A DNA stretch of 8,024 nt from CAYGAW01 sp964347945 (GTDB lineage: Bacteria > Chloroflexota > Anaerolineae > UBA7937 > B3-Chlor): assembly GCA_964347945.1 (NCBI GenBank), contig CAYGAW010000066.1, positions 1 through 8,024 of the forward strand. The letters are read 5' to 3'. How positions within the stretch are numbered: position 1 is the stretch's first letter; the number at the start of each line of letters is the position of its first letter. A program made the position numbers and the translations under genes. Under the pieces are notes generated by a model, which saw nothing but the letters and a program-made list of their open reading frames with translations, made no database searches and was not told where the DNA came from. Below, in pieces: positions 1 to 6,019 of the stretch.

Positions 1-373
1 GAACTATGATCCGAAACAAAGCAGGATTGTCTCTGTCTTCTCGCACTGTCACCATTCTTCGAAGGGCACCAGGGGTCTTCTCCTCGGCGGAAAGACTGGA
101 TTCTAGGGCTGCGATAACCCTATTCTCCACAGCTGCGGTTCGCGCCAGGTTTGGATAACGCTTCACCACCGTGCGGTCCAGCGCAGAGAGCCGGGGCGAA
201 TCCAAGAATTCGTACGTCTCCTCCACAAGGGTGACGCTGGCCTCGTACGTGGATGGCTGCACAAAGCTGAGTACAGTGGCCACTACGGTCGCACTAAGAA
301 AGACGAGAAGAACGACCCTCCAGTGCCTCAGGATAATATCCACATAGTTCTGCAAATTGATCTCCATCTCCAT
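1..373 (-). CDS. Wzz-type chain-length determinant / polysaccharide co-polymerase, N-terminal part (cut by window edge)
   Basis: The first 124 codons of a minus-strand gene are present; the 3' end lies outside the window. Residues 1-19 form a short cytoplasmic start (INLQNYVDIILRHWRVV), residues about 20-38 are one hydrophobic membrane helix, and then comes a periplasmic/extracellular part beginning QPSTYEASVTLVEE. That helix followed by YxAxxxL is the usual opening of the Wzz/FepE/Etk N-terminal family, inner-membrane proteins that set the chain length or export of O-antigen, capsule or exopolysaccharide. The start ATG at 373 follows a good Shine-Dalgarno (AGGGGGAAAG); a second in-frame ATG at 367 is less well spaced. 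It diverges from rmlD, which fits a polysaccharide locus. Whether a fused tyrosine-kinase (BY-kinase) domain follows cannot be seen. The family call is fairly sure; the exact subclass is not. Confidence 0.8.
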   Translation of the reverse strand, partial: MEMEINLQNYVDIILRHWRVVLLVFLSATVVATVLSFVQPSTYEASVTLVEETYEFLDSPRLSALDRTVVKRYPNLARTAAVENRVIAALESSLSAEEKTPGALRRMVTVREDRDNPALFRIIV

Positions 374-589
374 GGCGCTCTTTCCCCCTATGGTGCGCTC
401 CTGATATGGTGCAGATTCCCTCGCCGTGTCTTGGAGCCTACTGCCACGGGGATTGTATCCACTTTGTCTTCAAATCACCAGTATGGCCAAGAAGGCTGCC
501 GTCAAACGGCGTCAGAGGCTGGGATATCTCAGATCACGCGGCTAGAATCGTACCATTATGAGAGTGCCTATGGTTGCAGGAGTTGAGCA

Positions 590-697
590 ATGATCGTGAT
601 ATCGCCATCCAGGCCACGAGGGAGGCTCTCCGAGCAGGAGCAGAGTGTTGCTCGACAGAAGCGCTTCCGAGCGCTATCGCTCTGTCGCAGGAACTGA
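590..697 (+). CDS. Possible 35-residue basic small ORF upstream of rmlD
   Basis: An ATG at 590 lies 7 bases after AGGAG (578-582) and opens a 35-codon frame ending in TGA at 695-697. The peptide is arginine-rich (starts MIVISPSRPRGRL, ends LSLCRRN) with no recognisable family. Its stop overlaps the TG of the extended -10 promoter of rmlD, and its second half coincides with the dyad at 653-687. It could be a leader peptide or a chance frame. An in-frame TGA at 584-586 rules out an upstream extension. Only the SD spacing supports it. Confidence 0.2.
   Translation: MIVISPSRPRGRLSEQEQSVARQKRFRALSLCRRN
653..687. repeat. Interrupted inverted repeat upstream of the rmlD promoter
   Basis: CGACAGA (653-659) pairs perfectly with TCTGTCG (681-687). 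Inside it, AGCGC (660-664) pairs with GCGCT (671-675), leaving a 6-base loop (TTCCGA) and a 5-base bulge (ATCGC). It ends 8 bases before the extended -10 element, so it spans the -35 region. It is therefore more likely an operator-like dyad, or a structure in an upstream transcript, than part of the rmlD mRNA. Confidence 0.5.
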
Positions 698-703
698 TAT
701 AAT
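695..703 (+). promoter_or_regulatory. Extended -10 promoter for rmlD
   Basis: TGATATAAT at 695-703 is a perfect TGN-TATAAT extended -10 element. No TTGACA-like -35 sits 16-18 bases upstream, which is typical of extended -10 promoters. The predicted transcription start is near 710, giving a leader of about 40 bases before the rmlD ATG at 750. Confidence 0.55.
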
Positions 704-749
704 GGCCGGGGTGGACCAATGCCTGTCTCTGGGGCGTGGAGGAAGGAAG

Positions 750-1583
750 ATGCGCCTACTCATCACCGGGGCCCTGGGACAATTGGGGAGGAGCTTGCAG
801 CAGGCTCTGGAAGAGCACGACATCTTGCCCATCGACCTCCCCGAGCATGATGTCGCGGAACCGACGATCATCGGCACGATCGAGGACTTCCAGCCGGACC
901 TGGTAATCCATGCGGCGGCCATGACCGACGTGGATGGTTGCGAGGTCAATCCAGACACCGCCTACAAAGTGAATGCCTTGGGAACCCAAAATGTGGCCCT
1001 AGCCTGTCAGCGTTGCGACGCCCCTTTGCTCTACGTGAGCACAGACTACGTCTTCGATGGCACGAAGGGCGAGCCGTATCTGGAGTTCGACGAGCCCAAC
1101 CCCATTGGCGTCTACGGTAGGTCGAAGCTGGCCGGGGAGCTTATCGTGCGCGAATTGCTGACCCGCTTCTATGTCGTGCGCACCGCGTGGCTGTATGCTC
1201 GAGGTGGCAAGAACTTCGTCACCAAGATACTCGAGTTGGCCGAGGAGCGCGAGGAGCTCTCGGTGGTCACCAGTGAGGTCGGCTCACCCACCTACGCTCC
1301 TGATCTGGCGAGGGCTATCGCCCGTCTCATTGAGTATCCCCTTTATGGAACTTATCATCTCGTGAATGAGGGAAGCTGCTCAAGGTACGAGTTCGCCCGG
1401 AGGATCCTGGAACTGGCGGGCAAGAGCCGCTTTCCCTTGCACCCCGCTGAGACTTATCAGCGGGCGACCAGGGTCCCCGCCAATGCTGCGCTGCGCAACT
1501 TCTGCGCCGCTACCCAGCTGGGCATTACGCTGCGTCCGTGGGAAGAGGCTTTGCGCGCGTATTTCGAGGAGAGGGGAGATTGA
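750..1583 (+). CDS. rmlD: dTDP-4-dehydrorhamnose reductase (RmlD)
   Basis: This 277-residue, full-length RmlD/RfbD-family short-chain dehydrogenase is expected to reduce dTDP-4-dehydro-L-rhamnose to dTDP-L-rhamnose with NAD(P)H, the last step of rhamnose donor synthesis, in the cytoplasm. The N-terminal Rossmann motif GALGQLG is at residues 7-13. HAAAMTDVDGCE (54-65) is the family strand and loop. STDYVFDG (97-104) carries the catalytic Ser/Thr, and YGRSK (122-126) carries the Tyr/Lys pair. VGSPTYAPDLA (177-187) and RVPANAALRN (241-250) match the substrate-side signature. The ATG at 750 was chosen because GGAGG (738-742) lies 7 bases upstream and MRLLITG is the normal family start; an in-frame ATG at 645 would add 35 unrelated residues. 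RmlA, RmlB and RmlC are not in the window. It diverges from the Wzz-type gene, consistent with a polysaccharide locus. Confidence 0.95.
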   Translation: MRLLITGALGQLGRSLQQALEEHDILPIDLPEHDVAEPTIIGTIEDFQPDLVIHAAAMTDVDGCEVNPDTAYKVNALGTQNVALACQRCDAPLLYVSTDYVFDGTKGEPYLEFDEPNPIGVYGRSKLAGELIVRELLTRFYVVRTAWLYARGGKNFVTKILELAEEREELSVVTSEVGSPTYAPDLARAIARLIEYPLYGTYHLVNEGSCSRYEFARRILELAGKSRFPLHPAETYQRATRVPANAALRNFCAATQLGITLRPWEEALRAYFEERGD

Positions 1584-1730
1584 GCCTGTTTCAGATCGCT
1601 GGAGCCGCCTTGACCACCCGGCCCTCGATTGGAGGCCGTAGTCACTAGGTCGTTCACTCTTGGTCTTGGATGGTCCAGGCTCTCGAAATGCTGCGGGCAT
1701 GGGCTGACACGCGACATAGTGGGACACATG

Positions 1731-1769
1731 AAGGACCTTCGCGCAAGTGACGATGGTCCTTTCTCTTGT
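1731..1769 (+). terminator. Possible rho-independent terminator after rmlD
   Basis: AAGGACC (1731-1737) and GGTCCTT (1755-1761) form a perfect 7-bp stem around a 17-base loop, followed by a pyrimidine-rich tail, TTCTCTTG (1761-1768). The loop is long and the T tract is broken, so it is weak. It is the best candidate in this interval, about 150 bases past the rmlD stop. Confidence 0.3.
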
Positions 1770-1899
1770 GAAGTGCCCGCGGCGATAGCAGCTCCAGCTA
1801 GGCGTTCTTTCGTCTGGGCAGGGATGTGCGGACCACCGCGGCTGTCCGATTGAGACTGCGACCGCCTTCGAGAGTACATTCCCGGAGCGCGTGATTACA

Positions 1900-1908
1900 T
1901 GGTATAAT
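1900..1908 (+). promoter_or_regulatory. Extended -10 promoter for the radical SAM / hydrolase unit
   Basis: TGGTATAAT is again a perfect TGN-TATAAT element with no good -35 (TTCCCG at 1879-1884 with an 18-base spacer is poor). Predicted transcription starts near 1915. This lies downstream of the in-frame GTG at 1891, which argues that the longer GTG-initiated form of the radical SAM protein is not made from this promoter. Confidence 0.55.
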
Positions 1909-1930
1909 TGTATAGGCGAAGGAAAGAGAG

Positions 1931-1948
1931 ATGATGGTTCAGCGATGA
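1931..1948 (+). CDS. Five-codon leader ORF (MMVQR) overlapping the radical SAM start
   Basis: AAGGA (1919-1923) sits 7 bases before ATG 1931, better SD spacing than that of the radical SAM ATGs themselves. The frame reads M-M-V-Q-R then TGA at 1946-1948, and the TGA shares its A with the ATG at 1948 (TGATG). This geometry would let ribosomes terminate and re-initiate on the radical SAM gene. It begins about 16 bases after the predicted transcription start. It is very short, so it may be fortuitous. Confidence 0.3.
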   Translation: MMVQR

Positions 1949-3009
1949 TGTTTGGCGGGTTGCCCTACGAAGTTGGTCCCATACGGCCGCCCAGCGAGGC
2001 GGCCAGCTTGCTGATCAGGGCCACGAGGAACTGCCCCTGGAACAGGTGCGAGTTCTGCCCTACCTACAAGGGGTTGAAGTTCGAGCGAAGGCCTCTGGAG
2101 GACGTCCTGGAGGACATAGACCAGGCTACCGCGCTTCACGGTGATGTCTTCCAGACGGCGTTCATCCAGGATGCCAATAGTCTGGTGATGAAAACGGACG
2201 ATCTCGTGAAGGTTATCGCTCATCTGAGGGAAAAGTTCCCCAGTGTGCGGCGTATCACCAGCTATGCCAGGGCTAGAACAGTGGCCCGGAAGTCGGTGGA
2301 GGAATTGGGGCAGCTTTATGAGGCCGGGCTGTCCAGACTGCACATCGGCCTGGAGTCGGGGTACGACCCTCTGCTGAAGTACATGCAGAAGGGTGTCACC
2401 TCCGATCTGGTCGTCGAGGGCGGCAGGAAGGTCGTGGAGTCCGGCATCTCTCTCTGTCTATATGTCGTCCTCGGGCTGGGAGGCAGGCTGAGGCTGGAGG
2501 GAGAGGAAACCTGGAGGAACCACGCACTACACACCGGCAGGGTTCTCAACGAGGTAAATCCTGACTACATCAGGGTGAGGACCTTGACCATCAAGGAAGG
2601 AATGCCTCTCTACGACAGGCTGGTGACTGGCGAGTTCGAGCCTTCAAGCGATGCGGAAGTGGTCAGGGAGGAGCAGCTCTTGATCGAGAATCTCGATGTC
2701 ACCAGCTACTTTGCCAGCGACCACTCCACCAATGTCTTGATGGACGTGCGCGGCCAGCTACCCGAGGACAAGGAAAGCATGCTCTCCATCATCGAACAGT
2801 ATTTGCGTCTCTCCGAGGAAGAGCAGCTGAACTTCAGGCTCGGGACTCTGTTCAGATACTTCGGGTATGAACCCCACTACCGTTCCTATAAAGAGTTCTT
2901 GCTGCCTTCCAGGAGAGAAGCGGTAACGGCCGTCATCGACGCCTTGCAGCGGGACCAGCCCGGCAGACCCAAGGAACTTGTGGCCGAGTTCAGCAGGATG
3001 CTTATCTGA
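1945..3009 (+). CDS. Radical SAM protein with CX4CX2C cluster motif, function unknown
   Basis: This 354-residue protein has an N-terminal TRNCPWNRCEFCPTYKG segment (27-43), in which Cys30, Cys35 and Cys38 should bind the [4Fe-4S] cluster used to cleave S-adenosylmethionine. The spacing is CX4CX2C rather than the canonical CX3CX2C. Further radical SAM landmarks are ITSYARARTV (104-113), HIGLESG (133-139), the strand YVVLGLGG (173-180) and PDYIRVRTL (206-214). A C-terminal block, SDHSTNVLMDVRGQLPEDK (258-276), resembles an uncharacterised HemN/COG1032-like subfamily. The only other cysteine is Cys171, so there is no SPASM/twitch auxiliary cluster; there is no B12 domain. The ATG at 1945 (or 1948) is preferred over an in-frame GTG at 1891 because the promoter's -10 lies inside that extension. 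The SD is poor for a direct start, fitting coupling to the leader ORF. It is followed with a TGATG overlap by a small ORF and a hydrolase. The reaction is unknown. Confidence 0.85.
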   Translation: MMFGGLPYEVGPIRPPSEAASLLIRATRNCPWNRCEFCPTYKGLKFERRPLEDVLEDIDQATALHGDVFQTAFIQDANSLVMKTDDLVKVIAHLREKFPSVRRITSYARARTVARKSVEELGQLYEAGLSRLHIGLESGYDPLLKYMQKGVTSDLVVEGGRKVVESGISLCLYVVLGLGGRLRLEGEETWRNHALHTGRVLNEVNPDYIRVRTLTIKEGMPLYDRLVTGEFEPSSDAEVVREEQLLIENLDVTSYFASDHSTNVLMDVRGQLPEDKESMLSIIEQYLRLSEEEQLNFRLGTLFRYFGYEPHYRSYKEFLLPSRREAVTAVIDALQRDQPGRPKELVAEFSRMLI

Positions 3010-3197
3010 TGGGTACCGTCATCAAGCAGGGGACAATCGTCCCGGCGAGCTGCCTGCACGAGGCCATGGGTGCCGGAGGTCACTATGGCTTTGCTGACGA
3101 CCTGGACATCCATACGCATCGGCCCGGGGAGAAGGATGTGGGGGCCGGTGTTGGTGATCCAGCAGCTCAATCCACCGTTCCATGGCAGGAGGAGTGA
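3009..3197 (+). CDS. Unrecognised 62-residue small protein between radical SAM and hydrolase genes
   Basis: The ATG at 3009 shares a base with the radical SAM stop (TGATG, 3007-3011), and the TGA at 3195-3197 shares a base with the hydrolase ATG (TGATG, 3195-3199), so the frame exactly fills the gap. A weak SD-like AGGA (2995-2998) lies 10 bases upstream. Many codons begin with G, as in real genes here. The product is rich in Gly, His and Asp (HYGFADDLDIHTHRPGEKD), with no membrane segment and one Cys. Its start, MGTVIKQGTIVPAS, superficially recalls the first strand of hydantoinase-type amidohydrolases, but the rest does not follow that family, so it could be a remnant. A competing minus-strand frame across this interval has no SD and overlaps the radical SAM gene. 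Function unknown. Confidence 0.4.
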   Translation: MGTVIKQGTIVPASCLHEAMGAGGHYGFADDLDIHTHRPGEKDVGAGVGDPAAQSTVPWQEE

Positions 3198-4042
3198 TGA
3201 CGCTGCCCAGGTATGAAGATCTTTATGTGAAGGTCAACGGCAAGAACATCCACTACTGGGTCGAGGGCGAAGGCCCAGCGGTGGTGCTGGTTCACGGCCT
3301 AGCGTGTTCGGCCAACTACTGGCGATACAACATTGCCGAGCTTGCGCGGCACTACCGTGTCTTTGCGCCGGACCTGTTGGGTTTCGGGTTGTCTGACAAA
3401 GACGTCGACGAGTTCTCGTTGCCCTATGCAGGGTCCGTCTTGGCTCAGTTCATGGATGCTGTGGGCATAGAGCGTGCGTCACTGGGTGGCAATTCCATGG
3501 GGGGAGTGATTTGCGCGCAAGTTGCGGTGCGGTTTCGCTCACGGGTGGACAAGCTGATTCTGGTGAACAGTGCTGGATTCGGCAGGGAAATCAACCCGCT
3601 CGTCCGGCTGTGGGCTATCCCTGTTATTGGGAACGTTGTGTTCAGTCTTCACCAGAGGCTCTTTCCCTTGGCAGTGAGACTGAATTTCTCCGACCCGAGA
3701 GCAGTCGACCAGGAGTGGATCGACGAAGCGACGTCCATGCTGCGCATGCCGGGAGTGAAGGAGAGTTCTTTGGAAATTGCGAAGATTGGGCTTAGCCTCC
3801 GCGGCCAGAGAAGGGAGTTGCTGTGCGACCTTCATCACCAGTTGCGCGATATGCCTGCCCCTACTCTAATCGTGTGGGGAAGCCGCGATCTGATGGTACC
3901 GGTGTCTCACGCGTATGCCGCCCAGAGACTGATCCCCAATTCGCAGGTGCATATCATGGACAGATGCGGTCACATCCCTCAAGTCGAGCGGCCGCACGAG
4001 TTCGACCGAGTTGTGGTTGAGTTCCTCGGTGCGCCACGCTGA
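3197..4042 (+). CDS. Alpha/beta-fold hydrolase
   Basis: This 281-residue alpha/beta hydrolase has the complete active site. VHGLACSANYW (32-42) provides the oxyanion HG, APDLLGFGLSD (57-67) is the usual strand/turn, GGNSMGG (97-103) is the nucleophile elbow with Ser100, WGSRDLMVP (227-235) holds Asp231, and CGHIPQVERP (257-266) holds His259. Between them, about residues 130-215 form a cap domain. The family includes C-C bond hydrolases (MhpC/BphD), BioH-like esterases and haloalkane dehalogenases; the Ser nucleophile excludes the dehalogenases, but the substrate cannot be told. There is no signal peptide, so it is probably cytoplasmic. AGGAGG (3187-3192) precedes the ATG at 3197; an in-frame ATG at 3182 lacks any SD. 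It is the last gene of the unit begun by the radical SAM gene and overlaps the preceding small ORF by one base. Confidence 0.92.
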   Translation: MTLPRYEDLYVKVNGKNIHYWVEGEGPAVVLVHGLACSANYWRYNIAELARHYRVFAPDLLGFGLSDKDVDEFSLPYAGSVLAQFMDAVGIERASLGGNSMGGVICAQVAVRFRSRVDKLILVNSAGFGREINPLVRLWAIPVIGNVVFSLHQRLFPLAVRLNFSDPRAVDQEWIDEATSMLRMPGVKESSLEIAKIGLSLRGQRRELLCDLHHQLRDMPAPTLIVWGSRDLMVPVSHAYAAQRLIPNSQVHIMDRCGHIPQVERPHEFDRVVVEFLGAPR

Positions 4043-4059
4043 GAACTGCTGGCATCGAC

Positions 4060-4081
4060 ATAGGCCAGCAACTCGGCCTAT
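4060..4081. terminator. Possible bidirectional terminator hairpin between convergent genes
   Basis: ATAGGCC (4060-4066) and GGCCTAT (4075-4081) form a perfect 7-bp stem with an 8-base loop. They lie in the 81-base gap between the hydrolase stop and the stop of the minus-strand channel gene. No T tract follows on either strand, so intrinsic termination is doubtful. A second, smaller stem (GCCTG/CAGGC) follows at about 4104-4119. Confidence 0.3.
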
Positions 4082-4123
4082 TGCCAATGCGAGGACGCAC
4101 ACTGGCCTGCGATGCCAGGCGTC

Positions 4124-6019
4124 TTACCTCTGTCGCCTCTCTTCAGCCAGGACGATTACCCGGTCCTGTTCGGCGAAAGTTACGGGGACCGATTTGTCCG
4201 GATTCAGGACCACCCCATAGGCCCTTGATGCGTCGTTGGCCTCAGCCAGAACTCTGTAGCCGAGTGCTGTCTCACCTTGACGCTTGGCGGCTTCCACCAC
4301 TGTGTAGAAGTCGACCGGCTCCCCAGTTTGTATGTAGTCGGACGCCGGTTTGAGGTAGATCTCCGATCCCTCTGGGTCGAAGAGGTCAGCGAACACGGCG
4401 CCGAGCGCCTTATTCTCTGAGATCTGTGACATGACCAGGCTGATGAGTCTATCGCTGACGACGAAGTCGTCGGCTCGCGCGACCTCGGCTAGGTTTCTGT
4501 TACGAATGTCCAGCATCTCGCTGACGATGGAATAGGAATATCCCGTGTGATCGGCGATGTCCCGCAAGTGCAACAAGGTTATCAATGTGCGGGCGTCGGC
4601 TTGCTGGACGTCAAGCGCATCAGAATAGGGCAGCAGGATCACGTGGTCACACGTCCCAGACAGCAACTCGTCCAAAGTGCGTCGGTCGGTGGTATCACGC
4701 TGTTGAAAGGTGATGGTCTGGTTCTTGATCTGCGTGCAATGTTGGCGGATCCGAGCTTCACCGTCAACGAAGTCGGCCACCACGGTGGCGGTGGAACCAG
4801 GCGCGACGTAGTGATCCAGTTCGTTGACGATGGAGGGTGCACGCCAGTTCCAACCGAGGATCAGTGTGTGCTCCGGCTTCAGTTCGGCGGACTGTGCAAT
4901 CCGGATAGCCTCTTCGTTGATCTCCAGATCCTCTCGGCCTGACAGGACAATCGTGTCATCGTCCTCGGAAATCGCGATGATCTGATCTCCGTCGCCAATC
5001 GGCGTGCTCATCGGTGGGTTGAGCTTCGGCTGGCCCTCCCGGGGGCACAGTCCGACTACCGCCGAGTCCTCGTACGCGAGCAAGGCTTCCCCGAAGGTCT
5101 TGCCGACGAGGCCCGGTTCGGCCTTGAAGTAGATCTCGTCGCCGGCGAAATCCAGCAATTCAGTGTAGGCCACGGAGAGGCCGGACTGGCAGCAGGTTTG
5201 CGCAGTAATGCGCGCGATGAGAGCACCTGTCAGTACCGGTTCTACCTCGTCACTGCCGACGATCCGCGCCACTTCCAGATTCTTGGGATCGTGAATCTCG
5301 GCCACTATGTGGTACGGTTCGGGCCGGCGGTCAGGACTTCTGGTGATCGCCAGCATGGTCTTGATCACGCTCGAGTCCGGGTCATCGCTGTCAGGTGCGA
5401 GGATGATGATAGACTTGGCGGTGTGGAGACTGACGATGTCCAAGTCGGTCATCTCCATAGGGTTTCCGCGTCGGCAGACGATTCGCGTGCGGCCAGAGTC
5501 GCCAACCTTATCCTTGATTTCCTCTTCCATCTCCACCTTGGCTTTGGTGCCGAGGATGACGATGCAAGACTTCGGCTGGTTCTCGTTGGCCACGAGCAGT
5601 TCGGAGATGATAGGAAACACCTGTGCCGACCAGCCCAGGACTGCAGTGTGGCCTCTTTCGATGACCCTGGAGCGCCCTTTTCGCAAATCCTCGATCTTGT
5701 TGGCTATTCCTGTGGCCAGCAAGCCAACCAAGATACTGGTTACGAAGATGCCGAGAAAGGCGATGGTGATGGCAGCCAGACGAAACGACCAACCTTGGTC
5801 CGTCCAGGCGTCGGTGTCCAATGCCAGCGTCAGGTAGGACCAGAACTGGTCGGCGAAGGTGGCTTCGGAGGCAATCCTCGTAAGCCACACGATGACGGAG
5901 ACTGCCAATGTCACCATCAAGGTGACCAGAGCCAGCCAGCCAATCATGGCGATGGTGCCTCTCGACATCAGGTTGTCGAAGGCATAGCGCAGCCGGTCGA
6001 GGAACGATGGCTCCTTCAT
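4124..6019 (-). CDS. CASTOR/POLLUX-related ion channel with two RCK/TrkA-N-like domains
   Basis: This 631-residue membrane protein has a short basic N-terminus, then TM1 (about 23-47). A pore-loop region follows (about 55-79: WSYLTLALDTDAWTDQGW at 60-77), then TM2 (about 80-106) and the linker NKIEDLRKGRSRVIERGHT (107-125). Two cytoplasmic Rossmann-type regulatory halves come next: HTAVLGWSAQVFPIISEL (124-141) opens the first and HTLILGWNWRAPSIVNEL (384-401) the second. The linker and the HTxxLGW openings are characteristic of the CASTOR/POLLUX (DMI1) family, ligand-gated cation channels known from plant nuclei with bacterial homologues. A canonical TVGYG potassium filter is absent, as expected for the family, so ion selectivity is not predictable; Ca2+ may gate it. 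The start ATG follows AAAGGAGGTG at 5-base spacing. It lies 151 bases downstream of the 5'-nucleotidase on the same strand and converges with the hydrolase. The family call is strong; the physiological role is unknown. Confidence 0.88.
   Translation of the reverse strand: MKEPSFLDRLRYAFDNLMSRGTIAMIGWLALVTLMVTLAVSVIVWLTRIASEATFADQFWSYLTLALDTDAWTDQGWSFRLAAITIAFLGIFVTSILVGLLATGIANKIEDLRKGRSRVIERGHTAVLGWSAQVFPIISELLVANENQPKSCIVILGTKAKVEMEEEIKDKVGDSGRTRIVCRRGNPMEMTDLDIVSLHTAKSIIILAPDSDDPDSSVIKTMLAITRSPDRRPEPYHIVAEIHDPKNLEVARIVGSDEVEPVLTGALIARITAQTCCQSGLSVAYTELLDFAGDEIYFKAEPGLVGKTFGEALLAYEDSAVVGLCPREGQPKLNPPMSTPIGDGDQIIAISEDDDTIVLSGREDLEINEEAIRIAQSAELKPEHTLILGWNWRAPSIVNELDHYVAPGSTATVVADFVDGEARIRQHCTQIKNQTITFQQRDTTDRRTLDELLSGTCDHVILLPYSDALDVQQADARTLITLLHLRDIADHTGYSYSIVSEMLDIRNRNLAEVARADDFVVSDRLISLVMSQISENKALGAVFADLFDPEGSEIYLKPASDYIQTGEPVDFYTVVEAAKRQGETALGYRVLAEANDASRAYGVVLNPDKSVPVTFAEQDRVIVLAEERRQR

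Larger units (their letters stand above)
374..749. other. Divergent intergenic region between the Wzz-type gene and rmlD
   Basis: This stretch separates two divergent genes. The right half holds the rmlD extended -10 promoter, a dyad at 653-687 and a possible 35-codon ORF at 590-697, each listed separately. For the minus-strand gene, the best -10-like hexamer I see is TACAAT (complement of 452-457), about 80 bases before the start codon and without a convincing -35. No RNA gene was recognised. The other open frames here show no SD and no family resemblance. Confidence 0.6.
1584..1944. other. Intergenic region between rmlD and the radical SAM gene
   Basis: There is no convincing gene in this stretch. 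A 74-codon plus frame (1629-1853) has no Shine-Dalgarno, no recognisable motifs and an atypical Cys/Trp/Arg-rich composition. The region holds an inverted repeat with a T-rich tail (1731-1769), an extended -10 promoter (1900-1908) and a five-codon leader ORF (1931-1948), listed separately. No tRNA or riboswitch fold was recognised. Confidence 0.6.

Noticed and set aside
645..749. N-terminal extension of RmlD from the ATG at 645
   Set aside because: It spans the promoter and dyad, lacks an SD, and the family starts at MRLLITG with the Rossmann strand.
1629..1853. 74-codon plus frame between rmlD and the radical SAM gene
   Set aside because: It has no ribosome binding site, no motif and unusual Cys/Trp content, and it runs through the terminator-like inverted repeat.
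1891..1944. GTG-initiated extension of the radical SAM protein
   Set aside because: The extension contains the extended -10 element, starts upstream of the predicted transcript, and adds residues unlike the family.
2886..3170. Minus-strand 94-codon frame across the radical SAM end and the small ORF
   Set aside because: It has no SD and overlaps the radical SAM coding end on the opposite strand; the plus-strand frame fits the TGATG junctions.
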